From Gemmatimonadota bacterium (GTDB lineage: Bacteria > Latescibacterota > UBA2968 > UBA8231), in the NCBI GenBank assembly GCA_018673255.1, contig JABHDC010000048.1, positions 1-64,000 of the forward strand: a stretch of DNA of 64,000 nucleotides, given 5' to 3'. A model generated the notes under the pieces. That model did not search any database. It was not told the DNA's origin and saw only the letters and a program-made list of their open reading frames with translations. A program made the position numbers and the translations under genes. Every line of letters begins with the position of its first letter. Within the stretch, counting starts at the first letter, position 1. Shown here one piece after another: positions 50,950 to 60,434 of the stretch.

Positions 50950-52812
50950 TCAGGTGTCCCGCCAGACGCCGTCGCGGCCCTGTTCGACGTGGCGTTTCTT
51001 GCCCCGACGCATCTGGGGTGTCAGCTCGCCTGTCTCCGGATCCCGGCTCGCGATCAGCAATTTCGACGAGTCCTCCGGATCGGGCATGATCTTCGTGGGG
51101 ATCTTCTTCGGCCGTCCTGCAACGCGCACTTCGACACGGGTCAGTTGCACGCCTCGGGCGACCTCCTCTTCGGTCAACCCTTCCTCGTGATCCGCTGGTT
51201 CAGGGGTCTCCTTCAGGGCCTCTTCCATGGCTGAAGCGCCGCCCTGGTCCTCATCAATGAGCTTCTGTTCCATCGCCTGCAGCAGTGCCTGGCCACGTTT
51301 GTGTGCCGCCGCCTGTTCTTCCTTGGAGGCGCTGCTGATCTGCCGATCCATTCGTTGTCGCAGAACACGCTCCGCCTTGCGCCGTGCTTCCTTGGAATCG
51401 CCCGAAGCAAACAGGTCTTCCAGCCGGGGGCGCAGATCTACCAGCAGCTGATTGACCATCAGCATGCGCAGCTTCATGCGGAATGGTGTTGCCTCGATGA
51501 CATGATCCAGCAGATGGATGAGACTCAGGATATCGGCGGCCGGCCTGGCCCGCTCCCTCGGATCCTCGGCGCGGAAGAGGTCGGCCAGATCCTCTGCAGA
51601 AGTACTGCGCAGTCGATCGATGAAATCAACGTCCACCGTCAGATTTGAGATCGGCTTCAGCTTGTCGGGAGCAAGTTGGCTATATGGGGGCAGGCGCACG
51701 GCAAGCAGCCGTACCTCCGGATCGGTACGCGTCATCAAGCCGACGGCCAATTCGAGGAGCTTCGAAGACTTCGAAATCTTACCGAGCAAGGTATTCCGGT
51801 CGCCCGCCGAATCGTCGACGACGGCCTTCTTGTGTTTCACCAGGACTGTCAGGAAGGCGTCGTAGGAATTGCTGATTTTCTTCAGAGACTCGAAGACCTG
51901 GACGTAGCTGACCGTTGAGGCGACGGCGGCACGCACCTTGGAGTGCAGACTGGTGCGTTTGTCGACTGTCAGGATCAGGTCCCGCTCTGCCTCTGCTTCA
52001 GGTGTCTGGATCTGACCGGATTGCTCGCGATCATCAATCGTGTACAGTGCACGCAATTGCTCTGCCTGCGTTTCATCCAGCAGACCATCGGCGACGTAGA
52101 CCGACAGGCTCTGGGGAACTTTGGCCATCTCCTTTTCTGTCAGCACGAGGCGAAATTCTTCCTGCTCCTGTACGCGAATGGCGGCCGCTTCCGCATCGAT
52201 GCCGCCCGCCTCTGCCGCCAGAGACAGGGCCAGGTTCAGGTCCGGTATCTTTCGAGCAGATTTGGCACGTGCCCGCGCCTGCTTCTCCGGCGGCTGGGCT
52301 GCCGATTTTTGGGCCTCCGATTCAGGCGTTGCGCCTGAGGGGGGCCTGCCCCGATTTGCTGTCGACGGGATTGCCGGTGTGGACAGGGAATCCAGGACCT
52401 GGCGAATCGTTGCTGAAGCGTCGATGGCATGAGGGTTGATCTGGATGTCGATAAGCAACTCCTGCATGCGTTCGCAGCGCAGGAATCTTCGCACCACCTG
52501 CCATCCGCAATTCTCAATCTCTTCGGTCGTCCACTCCAGACGTTCGATGCCGGCGGCAAATGCCACGCGCACGGCATTCCTCACGCCCTGTGCCAGGTAG
52601 GTTTCCGGATACTGTGTGTTGAGTTCGTGGACCAGGTCGCGAACCTGGCTCTGCACGGCAAAGGGCATCGGCTCGCCCCTCATCAGCTCGCATTCATGAA
52701 GAAGGGCCTTCGCGAAGTGATCTCCCGTCACGAGGGGCTCACCTTCGTGCAGTCGCGTCATGACCCGAGACCACATCTGGGTCTGTTCTTCAGTCGACAG
52801 CTGGGTTGGCAT
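50950..52812 (-). CDS. Large helical protein of unknown function
   Basis: 620 aa, soluble. No recognised family. Residues 1-130 are helical with many charged positions; residues 130-190 are a low-complexity linker rich in Ala, Gln, Lys and Pro; the middle (about 195-480) has long helices with LSVYVADGLLDETQAEQLRALY and KVRAAVASTVSYVQVFESLKKI. The last 100 residues are a charged, possibly nucleic-acid-binding segment ending in basic residues (MRRGKKRHVEQGRDGVWRDT). No enzymatic motif is visible. Upstream of the PHP gene on the same strand. Confidence 0.6.
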   Translation of the reverse strand: MPTQLSTEEQTQMWSRVMTRLHEGEPLVTGDHFAKALLHECELMRGEPMPFAVQSQVRDLVHELNTQYPETYLAQGVRNAVRVAFAAGIERLEWTTEEIENCGWQVVRRFLRCERMQELLIDIQINPHAIDASATIRQVLDSLSTPAIPSTANRGRPPSGATPESEAQKSAAQPPEKQARARAKSARKIPDLNLALSLAAEAGGIDAEAAAIRVQEQEEFRLVLTEKEMAKVPQSLSVYVADGLLDETQAEQLRALYTIDDREQSGQIQTPEAEAERDLILTVDKRTSLHSKVRAAVASTVSYVQVFESLKKISNSYDAFLTVLVKHKKAVVDDSAGDRNTLLGKISKSSKLLELAVGLMTRTDPEVRLLAVRLPPYSQLAPDKLKPISNLTVDVDFIDRLRSTSAEDLADLFRAEDPRERARPAADILSLIHLLDHVIEATPFRMKLRMLMVNQLLVDLRPRLEDLFASGDSKEARRKAERVLRQRMDRQISSASKEEQAAAHKRGQALLQAMEQKLIDEDQGGASAMEEALKETPEPADHEEGLTEEEVARGVQLTRVEVRVAGRPKKIPTKIMPDPEDSSKLLIASRDPETGELTPQMRRGKKRHVEQGRDGVWRDT

Positions 52813-53000
52813 GTGCAGGCAATTCCGCGTGGTCAGGGTGAGAAGTGCCAATATGCTGTCAGAACCAACCAAGCGTGACGTATAAATCCTGCCTCTTCCG
52901 GTATTTGGACAAGGATCAGTACAAACGCATGAAAGAAAGTTGCTCACCTGCAGTTAATGCCATCACTACGAGCACGAAATGCCGCAATCGGTGTGGATCA

Positions 53001-53040
53001 CCGGACGCAGGAAGTGGGCTCCCACTCCCTGAGTCCGGTT
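53001..53040 (-). terminator. Hairpin downstream of the outer-membrane protein gene
   Basis: ACCGGAC (53001-53007) pairs with GTCCGGT (53034-53040), and inside it AGTGGG (53014-53019) with CCCACT (53022-53027). It lies 15 bases beyond the stop of the minus-strand gene at 53055. No U-tract follows, so termination by itself is uncertain. Confidence 0.45.
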
Positions 53041-53054
53041 GGAGAGGAAGGTCG

Positions 53055-53774
53055 CTACCGCAGCGACAGGTAGCGCTGAATGGCAAGGCGGAAGCCCAGT
53101 TCGGTGTCCGCGGCAAAGGCGCCCGACATGACACTGAAGAATGCGCCCGTATTGATTCGCCATCCTTCGTCGAGTTCGATCTCCACATTGGGTCCCATCA
53201 GGACCGAGAGGTGCTCACCCAGGTCATCGGTATTCGACATGACATCGAGATCGATGAAGCCCGTGATCCCTCGATGGAGATGGCGTGAGGGGCGAACCAG
53301 CAGATGCAGACTCGTGCCCACGGGTGTATATCCATCGAGGAGTCCGAGTTCAAATTTCGTGTCCAGATCGAGCTCGGTGAAATGGAAGGATCCGAGCGCC
53401 CCCAGTGAGAGGCCGAGTGCCCCCGCCTCATTCTGAGGTGTCAGATGGATGGCGACGGACAGGTCCTCCTGCCACAGATAACGTCCACCAAGCGTCAGAG
53501 AGGACAGCGCGTCGGCCTGATCATGCAGGAAACCAAAACTCGCACGGGCGCCCACTTCGAAGTGACTGTCGATGGAATACTTCGCCATGACATCGGTCGT
53601 GGACATCTCCCCGATCTTTGTGATATCCGGTGTCGATGCCGGTAGCAGGGCCAGACCCAGATCCTGTGCGTAGCCGGGGTGGGAGAAATACGGGTCGAAA
53701 CCCAGAGCCTGTGCGTCGAGGCGGCCGATGCCGAGGGCGAGGAGACCGCATGCGAAGAGGATAGTTCGATTCAC
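53055..53774 (-). CDS. Predicted small outer-membrane beta-barrel protein
   Basis: 239 aa. A signal peptide (MNRTILFACGLLALGIGRLDAQ) is followed by alternating-hydrophobicity strands throughout and a C-terminal aromatic or aliphatic strand (LGFRLAIQRYLSLR). The pattern ATRASFGFL, GGRYLWQEDLSVAIHL, FELGLLDGYTPVG and NVEIELDEGWRINTGAF resembles phenol-degradation meta-pathway-type transporters (MetA-like barrels). Function unknown. It is divergent from the hydrolase gene at 53994. Confidence 0.7.
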   Translation of the reverse strand: MNRTILFACGLLALGIGRLDAQALGFDPYFSHPGYAQDLGLALLPASTPDITKIGEMSTTDVMAKYSIDSHFEVGARASFGFLHDQADALSSLTLGGRYLWQEDLSVAIHLTPQNEAGALGLSLGALGSFHFTELDLDTKFELGLLDGYTPVGTSLHLLVRPSRHLHRGITGFIDLDVMSNTDDLGEHLSVLMGPNVEIELDEGWRINTGAFFSVMSGAFAADTELGFRLAIQRYLSLR

Positions 53775-53993
53775 GATGGACGTCCTTTCATTGCCGTCAC
53801 CGGGATGATGATCAGCAGCACACCAAAAGGACGGGGGTCGCCGGCAGCCCGGCCGTGCCTCGCGTCACTCGGGCCATGTGATCCTTATCACGTTCACGGG
53901 ATCGGCGGCGGGCCGGAATCCCGGGGCCTGTCGCAGAATCATCAAACCGACGATGATGCCCCTATCCATCACCACTCGATAACGGCCCTGAAC

Positions 53994-56081
53994 ATGACAT
54001 CCCATCTGACACCTGATCAGCCGCCCCGACCGATTCCGACCGCACGCGATCTGCGTACGATGGTGACCGACCACCTGCAGCATCGATGTCTGGCCCTGCT
54101 GGAGAGCGCCGAAGGTCGTCGCCATGACGCCTTCGAGACCGGACACTGGGCCGCTCACTCGGAGGCGGTACGGCAGCACGTGCGAGAAGCGTTCGGTGAC
54201 ATGCCCTTCGGAGCGCGTGGGGCGCCACTGAACCTGCAGCCCGTGTCGAGCTTTGATCTGGGCCACTGCCGCGTGGAGAATGTGCTCTTCGATTCCTTCC
54301 GCGGGTGGCAGGTGAATGGCTCGGTCTTCGTGCCGCCAGGCGACGGTCCATTTCCGGCTGTGGTCATTCCCGTGGGGCACAGTGGCAAGCAGTTCGAGAA
54401 CTACCAGGTACCGGCTCAGGCTTTTGCCTCGCTGGGATTCGTCGCTATCGCCTTCGATCCGCCGGGGCAGGCATCGGAGAAGCAGCAGGGGAATGACCAC
54501 TTCGTCGATGGCGTGCGCACCTTCCTCACCGGTCACAGTGCGAATCGCTACTTCATTCTCGATGCACTGCGTTGTATCGACTACCTGGAAACGCGCGCCG
54601 ATGTGGACATGAGCCGCGGCGTGGGCATGACGGGTGTGAGTGGTGGCGGACACACGACGCTCTTCAGCACGCTGTTCGACGACCGCATCACCTGCCAGGG
54701 GCCGAGTTGTTGTGTCAATCGAATGGCCGATCACCCGGTGGGTGATCTCTATTCGCCCTGTCCGGAAGCCAAGTGGTCAGGACGGATTGCGGCAGGCGTG
54801 GATGAACTGGATGTGTTGCTGGCCGGCATTCCGACGCCAACGCTCTACATGGCAGGTGAGCGCGATGAAGTGTTCCGCATCGAATGGTCACGTGTGCTGG
54901 CCCACGAGGCGGCCACGTGCTTCTCGCAGGCAGGCGTCGCCGACCGCTTCCAGTTCTTCGAGGATGTGTCCGGGCATGCCTACACGCTGGCCCAGGTGCG
55001 ACAGTTCACGGCGTGGATGAATCGTTGGATCCTGGGTGAAGCGGATCGGGTCGTGCCCGAACTCGACCCGGCTGATTTTCCCATGATGCCCTACGACCAG
55101 CTCAAGTGCCATCCGGCGGCGGAGCAGAACATCTTCACGCTGAATCGCGCCATCGCGCAGCAGCAGGTGGCATCCCACGCCGTACACCGCACGCCTGAGG
55201 CATTGCGGGCGGCGGTGACTGAGGTGGTGGGATCGCCCGGTCTGGCGAGTGCGTGGGAGATGTCGGCGTCGTTTCAGGTCTGGTCGCAGACGAGCCGAGA
55301 AGTGCTGGTGACGGCCGAGGGGCTGGACATGCCGGCCACATGGCTCGAGCCGATGCCGGAGTATGCCCGAGATGATGGGCCTGTGCTGGTCCTCATCGAC
55401 GACGCCGGACGTCGCGCTGCACTGGAGTCGTGGAATGCACCGGCCCGGTTGTCGAGGATGCTCGAGCGGGACACGGATCTGGTCTTCCCCACCATGCTGG
55501 TACCGGACCTGCCCGGTTGGGGGGATACGACGCCTGCCCTGGTTCCCTATGCGATGGCGGGATGGGGGAGCATGGACCGGCTCACGGCTTATCTGTCCTG
55601 CACGATGGGTGATGGCATTCTGGCAATTCGGACCCGCTGTGCAGTGGCGATCATCGACCATCTGATCCAGGCGCGCGGCATCGAGCCTGGGCGCATCGTC
55701 ATGATCGGGCGGGGCCTGGGTGGACCGGTGGCGCTGATGGCGGGGGCACTCTGTTCGCACCCTCTGCGGGCGGTCGCCACGTGGTCGGGGCTGGTCAGTT
55801 TCCTGAGTTTGGCTGAGGCGGATGAATACGACTGGCCTGCGGCTGGGTTCCTGCCCGATGTGCTGGCACAGTTCGATCTGCCCGATCTGGTACGGGGTCT
55901 CGACTGCCCGGTCGCGGTTCTGAATCCACTGGATGCCATGTCACGGCCTCTATCGGCGCCAGCGGCCGAGCAAGCCCTGGGCGGTGTCGGTGAATCGGTC
56001 GTCATCGCCGCGTCCTGTGACGATGCGGATGCCGTATTGCGCCTGCAGGAACTGATCGGCCACCACATTGTGCCACGGTGA
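53994..56081 (+). CDS. Double alpha/beta-hydrolase protein; second domain lacks catalytic serine
   Basis: 695 aa. Domain 1 (about 85-380) resembles acetyl-xylan-esterase/dienelactone hydrolase-type enzymes: oxyanion region PVGHSGK, nucleophile GVSGGGHTT, Asp in MAGERDEVF and His in DVSGHAYT. Domain 2 (about 440-695) repeats the fold but its elbow reads GRGLGG, with Gly in place of Ser. It has no signal peptide. Likely an esterase or peptidase-like hydrolase for imported carbohydrate or acyl compounds, with a non-catalytic repeat. The start at 53994 is the first ATG with conserved sequence; upstream reading is promoter region. Confidence 0.75.
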   Translation: MTSHLTPDQPPRPIPTARDLRTMVTDHLQHRCLALLESAEGRRHDAFETGHWAAHSEAVRQHVREAFGDMPFGARGAPLNLQPVSSFDLGHCRVENVLFDSFRGWQVNGSVFVPPGDGPFPAVVIPVGHSGKQFENYQVPAQAFASLGFVAIAFDPPGQASEKQQGNDHFVDGVRTFLTGHSANRYFILDALRCIDYLETRADVDMSRGVGMTGVSGGGHTTLFSTLFDDRITCQGPSCCVNRMADHPVGDLYSPCPEAKWSGRIAAGVDELDVLLAGIPTPTLYMAGERDEVFRIEWSRVLAHEAATCFSQAGVADRFQFFEDVSGHAYTLAQVRQFTAWMNRWILGEADRVVPELDPADFPMMPYDQLKCHPAAEQNIFTLNRAIAQQQVASHAVHRTPEALRAAVTEVVGSPGLASAWEMSASFQVWSQTSREVLVTAEGLDMPATWLEPMPEYARDDGPVLVLIDDAGRRAALESWNAPARLSRMLERDTDLVFPTMLVPDLPGWGDTTPALVPYAMAGWGSMDRLTAYLSCTMGDGILAIRTRCAVAIIDHLIQARGIEPGRIVMIGRGLGGPVALMAGALCSHPLRAVATWSGLVSFLSLAEADEYDWPAAGFLPDVLAQFDLPDLVRGLDCPVAVLNPLDAMSRPLSAPAAEQALGGVGESVVIAASCDDADAVLRLQELIGHHIVPR

Positions 56082-56124
56082 TCGAGAGTTGAGCACGATC
56101 ACGGCAGCACGTAGTCTCTCAATC

Positions 56125-57438
56125 ATGGAAGAGACCGAACAGGAAGAGATGACTGAGGCCAGCGGGATGCCTGCGAAGAGGGGCATCGGCTTCTGGTATG
56201 GCGGCCAGCGCCCCCCATCGGAGGGGCTGATTGCACGACTGGAAGATGAAGAGGATCGGGTCAGTGAGATCTACGCCCTGCAATCGGGTCGCCAGCGTGG
56301 TAACTGGGTTGCAGTCATGGACACGCTGCGTGAACGACTGGCCTCGGTACCCCGGAGATCTGAGCAGAACGAGAGACGTTCCGTTGAGTCGGCCCTGCGG
56401 CGCGCGCTGGGTCAGTTCCCGAGAGATGCTGAAGCGAGTCTGGACATCCTGCTCGAACTCGGTGATAGCCTCGGCACCGACGATGACCTGGTCGATTGGC
56501 TGCACGCGCCGACCGGCGAGGGTAAACCCCTTGACGCACTGTGGCGGCCGGCCGATGGGAGCCTGCTGGCCCACCTGGCCGATGGTCCACCGGCAGCCGC
56601 GGCATGGATCCTCGACTGGCTTTGCACGGAGCGCGGCGGTCCGGTTCGAATCCTCGACCACTCGCTTCATGGAGTGACACCGAGCAGTCGTCGTCTGTTG
56701 GCCGACAGTGCCATCGCCGCCTTCCATCTGGGGGCCGATGTCCACCTGTTCTCACACGTGAATCATCATCTGGCCGTATGGGAACAGGCGCGCATTGTCG
56801 ATGTCGAGGGCAGCCCGCTCTCATTGCGGGACACACTTCTTCTGCACGAATTGACCGAAGTCGCCGTGGAGGCGCGTGAAGGCATGGGGCCCGAAGCGGC
56901 GCATGTGGTGGCTGTCGTCATGGAGCGATTGTGCGGCCGAGCAGTTGAGTTGGCTGAGGCGGCCAAGGTCCTGTTTGAGGATCAGCGCGCCGAGGCGGAT
57001 CTCGAGCCGCTTCAGGTGCCACGCCGTCGTGCGGCAGACGAGGATCACCGTCGACCTGTTCTGGTTGCAGACGATTCCTCCATCGGACGACACATGATCA
57101 CGATGCTTCTGCGTCGCCTCGGCCATCCCGTGCTGGAGGCGACCGGTGGTGCCGAGGCCGTGTCGCATGCCTCGGATCAGAATCCACAACTCATCATCCT
57201 GGACATCGGCATGCCTGATGTAGATGGCCTGTCGGCACTGGCCCGGATCCGCGATCTGCCCGATCACGGAACGACGCCCACGATCATCGTGTCGGCCATG
57301 CGGGATGCGGAAACAATTCTTGGGGCGCGAAAACTCGGCGTCGTCGATTATCTGACCAAGCCGGTCGATACCAAGGACCTGGCGGCACGCATCGATCGTC
57401 ATCTCAAGGCCGAGGCATCACGCAGCACGAGCGGATGA
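56125..57438 (+). CDS. Response regulator with unusual N-terminal helical domain
   Basis: 437 aa. The C-terminal receiver domain (about 315-430) has PVLVADDSSIG (acidic pair), phospho-acceptor LDIGMPDVDG, IIVSAM and LTKPVD with the conserved Lys, all as in CheY. The first 300 residues are not a recognised output or sensor: helical, with LLADSAIAAFHLGADVHLFSHVNHH and EAAHVVAVVMERLCGRAVELAEAAKVLF, the latter like a coiled-coil dimer helix. No kinase or HD motif is present. It overlaps the downstream phosphoesterase start (ATGA), implying joint expression. Confidence 0.72.
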   Translation: MEETEQEEMTEASGMPAKRGIGFWYGGQRPPSEGLIARLEDEEDRVSEIYALQSGRQRGNWVAVMDTLRERLASVPRRSEQNERRSVESALRRALGQFPRDAEASLDILLELGDSLGTDDDLVDWLHAPTGEGKPLDALWRPADGSLLAHLADGPPAAAAWILDWLCTERGGPVRILDHSLHGVTPSSRRLLADSAIAAFHLGADVHLFSHVNHHLAVWEQARIVDVEGSPLSLRDTLLLHELTEVAVEAREGMGPEAAHVVAVVMERLCGRAVELAEAAKVLFEDQRAEADLEPLQVPRRRAADEDHRRPVLVADDSSIGRHMITMLLRRLGHPVLEATGGAEAVSHASDQNPQLIILDIGMPDVDGLSALARIRDLPDHGTTPTIIVSAMRDAETILGARKLGVVDYLTKPVDTKDLAARIDRHLKAEASRSTSG

Positions 57439-58358
57439 GCATGTCTCACACACCGCAGTTACTGACCTTCGCGATCTGCACCGATATCCATCAGGACATC
57501 ATGCACGATGGTCCTCAGCGCCTGACGTCGTTTGTCGAAGCAGCCGCCGAGGCCCAGGTGGATATGGCGATCCAACTCGGGGACTTCTGTCAGCCAACCG
57601 AGGCGAATCGCGATTTCCTGGCGATCTGGGAGGCGTTGCAGGTGCCACGTTACAACGTGCTGGGTAACCACGACATGGACAGTGGTGCAACGCGCGAGCA
57701 GACCGTCGCCTACATGTCCATGCCCTCTCGCTACTACGCCTTCGATATCCGGGGATGGCGCTGTGTCGTGCTGGATGGGAATGACCCGGAAGATCCGCCG
57801 AAGCCGGGTTATCCATGTGGTGTGGCGGAGGACCAGATCCAGTGGTTGAGAGCCGACCTGGTGGCGACGGATCTGCCAGTCCTCCTCTTCATCCATCAGG
57901 CGATGGATCGGGGGGATCTGTGGGGTGCAGATGATCTACTGAGTGTGCTGCGTGACGCGAATCGCAGTGCCGGCTGGCAGCAGGTGGTGGCCGTGTTCAG
58001 TGGCCATCACCATCTCGATTATGCCCACTGCATCGATGGGATCTGGCACATCCAGATCAACAGCATGTCGAATTACTGGATGGGGGACGACTACCTGCAC
58101 GTGCGCTACAGCGAAGAGATCGATGCGACCCGCCCGTATATCAAGTACACAGCGCCGTATCGGGATTCGCTCTATGCCATCATCAGGCTACAACCGGATC
58201 ACAGTATCCAGGTGGAGGGTGTGGAGAGCGAGTGGGTGGGCCCCTCGCCCGCCGATCTGGGATACGTGCGAGCCCACGGGGCCAACCTGCCACAGGCTGG
58301 TGCCAGTGTGCGCCCCGGCATCAGCTCAAGGATGCTGGATCCTACTGCAGGTGAATGA
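57435..58358 (+). CDS. Calcineurin-like metallophosphoesterase
   Basis: 307 aa. Metal motifs: TDIHQD near residue 15 (D-x-H), QLGDFC near 48 (GD), LGNHDMD near 78 (GNHD), and GHHHLDYAH near 190 (GHxH). The set is complete for a dinuclear phosphoesterase of the CpdA/ICC class. It begins in the stop of the response regulator gene, which suggests a signalling link such as cyclic-nucleotide hydrolysis, but the substrate is not known. It converges with the glycosidase gene, overlapping by 17 bases. Confidence 0.88.
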   Translation: MSMSHTPQLLTFAICTDIHQDIMHDGPQRLTSFVEAAAEAQVDMAIQLGDFCQPTEANRDFLAIWEALQVPRYNVLGNHDMDSGATREQTVAYMSMPSRYYAFDIRGWRCVVLDGNDPEDPPKPGYPCGVAEDQIQWLRADLVATDLPVLLFIHQAMDRGDLWGADDLLSVLRDANRSAGWQQVVAVFSGHHHLDYAHCIDGIWHIQINSMSNYWMGDDYLHVRYSEEIDATRPYIKYTAPYRDSLYAIIRLQPDHSIQVEGVESEWVGPSPADLGYVRAHGANLPQAGASVRPGISSRMLDPTAGE

Positions 58359-60384
58359 CGGCCAGACCGTACACGATCACCTCTGAGATCGTGAATTCGA
58401 TGAACTGCGTCCCCGTGTCGTTGGTGGTCACATGATGGGGGATCTGTTGCGCCGTGGCGCCCTCCGGAAAGCGCCAGTCCACGTCCTTTGGCTGCGCACC
58501 TGCCGGCAGTGGGCAGCGCACGTGAATCGGTCCCGTCGGGCGGGGCACTTCGATGGCAGAATCCTCGACCTGATGGTAGTTGACCACGTGCAGGACCAGA
58601 GCTGAGCTGTCGTCGAGTAGCCAGGTCCGCAGTCGCACCCACCAGGGTGCATCTGTCTGCAGACCCGAGTCATCGAGCAAGCCCGCCACACACTGCAGGA
58701 ATTGCTGACCGAAGGCATCATCAGCCAGATCCGGGACACGAGGCAGATCGGTGCCGGGCTGCAGTTGGAAGGTCTCCAGCGTACACGGCACTGCATCGAG
58801 CCATTCGATGCGTTCCCCCGCGGGCAGGGCCGGTGTCGGTCGCGTGTTGCCATCCGCATCAAGCTGGGCCGTCGTGCCACTGCACAGCAGCCGGCCCCCC
58901 GCTGCGACGAAGGCCTGCAGGCGCGCGATCTCCTTCTCTTCGAGCCGGGTCACATCCGGCAGGATCAGCAGGCGATACTTTGCCAGATCTCGTTCGGTGA
59001 TCTGATGGTCCAGAATCATGTCGAAGAGTTGGTGGGCGTCCTCCAGTAGTCGGCCCAGCCGTCGCAGGGCGTCGGTGCAGTTGCCCTCAGCAACCAGTTC
59101 CCCCCGCCGAGGGTAGACGACGCCGATCTGAGAGAAGGCCTGGGCCGGGTGAATGAGGCTGGCCTGTTCGGCAAGAAACTTCTGATACCGGTAGACGGGG
59201 CTCGCGTAGTTTTCGAGGGCAAATTCCTCGTCGGCGTCCTGGCTCCAGTGGAATGCGAGGGAGGCGAAGTGATGAGCCGCGCCCTCCGCGATCGACAGAC
59301 GCCAGCGTTTGTAGTCGTACTTGTTGATGATGAAGGGGCGGCCATCTCCGGCGGCGTGGACGAATCGCGCCGGCAGACCCATGTCGGCCAGGTAGCCGTG
59401 CGCCAGATCGCTGGTCCCCTTGTTGGCGCCCTGGCTGTACCAGATGTAGTCCTCGTCACGGGCCCAAAGCTGAGGTGGCAACAGAGATCGCTCGTCGGCA
59501 GGGCTGAAGTCGTATTTGTGATACCATTGCGCCAGCAGCAGGTCGGGTTTGTGTCGCCGCCCTCTGGTGATGAAGACCTCGTCGAAGGCTGCCTTGCGGC
59601 GATGGTGGATGGCGCGCTGCACTTCGTGGTGGTGTCGTTGTCGCAATTCGGGTGTGGCGCTCGGATCCGCGATCCGCAGGTCCAGGACGGCAGGATCGCT
59701 GCCAGAGGGGGCGTCGCCAGATTGATCACCGTCAGCCAGATTGTCGGTTCCGAACAGGGCCGTGCGGTCACTGGCGTCGAAGGCGTTCACCAACCAGCTG
59801 CCCAGTTTGGCACGACAGTAAGAACAGGCGCAGAAGTTCTCGAAGTTGTGATGCACATTGATGCCATCGACACCCAGTGCGATGGCGTGTTCGAGCATGG
59901 CACCGAGCATGTCCAGCCAATGGGGATTGCACATGCATCCGGAATAGGCGAAGTAGGGCCGGCCCTCAATCGGCCAGCGCCGCAGTGTCCCGTCGTCGGC
60001 CAGTTGCTGTGCTTGGTCGGCGGCTTGGCAAGGCGGCTCGCCGGGCAGGAACTGATCCCAGAGTTCAGACCAGTTGCCGAACAGGCCCTTGCCGGTCTCA
60101 TGGTCGCCGTAATGCCAGGACATGCTCATCTGTCCCACCACGAGCGCACCGGCCTCCTGCAGCCGTGGAATCAGATCGGCCATGTGTTCGAGATTGGCGC
60201 CGATACCGATCAGCGGCATGCCGACCCAGTTGCGATCGACACTTTCATCATCGGCCAGGCTGTAGAATTGGGGGCCGAAGGTGCCGGTCTGCACCAGTTG
60301 CAGGCCCGTGCGGCGTACGTGCTGCTCGAGGTCGAGGCGTGTGGGAACGACCCAGTGCTCGGCCATGCGGTTGAACCAGTCCAT
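58342..60384 (-). CDS. GH-A-like glycosidase with GATase-like domain (beta-galactosidase-type)
   Basis: 680 aa from ATG 60384 (GAGAGGG upstream), no signal peptide. The N-terminal barrel includes WHYGDHETG, GCMCNPHWLDML, VDGINVHHNFENFCACSYCRAKLGSWL and FAYSG, with a CxCxxC motif, probably a metal site. A middle domain has LLILPDVTRLEEKEIARLQAFVAAGGRLL, as in the glutamine-amidotransferase-like domain of GH42 galactosidases. A C-terminal beta domain ends the chain. Substrate is likely a galactoside or fucoside. Downstream of the creatininase gene on the same strand. Confidence 0.7.
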   Translation of the reverse strand: MDWFNRMAEHWVVPTRLDLEQHVRRTGLQLVQTGTFGPQFYSLADDESVDRNWVGMPLIGIGANLEHMADLIPRLQEAGALVVGQMSMSWHYGDHETGKGLFGNWSELWDQFLPGEPPCQAADQAQQLADDGTLRRWPIEGRPYFAYSGCMCNPHWLDMLGAMLEHAIALGVDGINVHHNFENFCACSYCRAKLGSWLVNAFDASDRTALFGTDNLADGDQSGDAPSGSDPAVLDLRIADPSATPELRQRHHHEVQRAIHHRRKAAFDEVFITRGRRHKPDLLLAQWYHKYDFSPADERSLLPPQLWARDEDYIWYSQGANKGTSDLAHGYLADMGLPARFVHAAGDGRPFIINKYDYKRWRLSIAEGAAHHFASLAFHWSQDADEEFALENYASPVYRYQKFLAEQASLIHPAQAFSQIGVVYPRRGELVAEGNCTDALRRLGRLLEDAHQLFDMILDHQITERDLAKYRLLILPDVTRLEEKEIARLQAFVAAGGRLLCSGTTAQLDADGNTRPTPALPAGERIEWLDAVPCTLETFQLQPGTDLPRVPDLADDAFGQQFLQCVAGLLDDSGLQTDAPWWVRLRTWLLDDSSALVLHVVNYHQVEDSAIEVPRPTGPIHVRCPLPAGAQPKDVDWRFPEGATAQQIPHHVTTNDTGTQFIEFTISEVIVYGLAVIHLQ

Positions 60385-60434
60385 CAGAGCCCTCTCAGTT
60401 ATTTGGGGTCGGCGGCGCCAAGGATCACGGTTCG

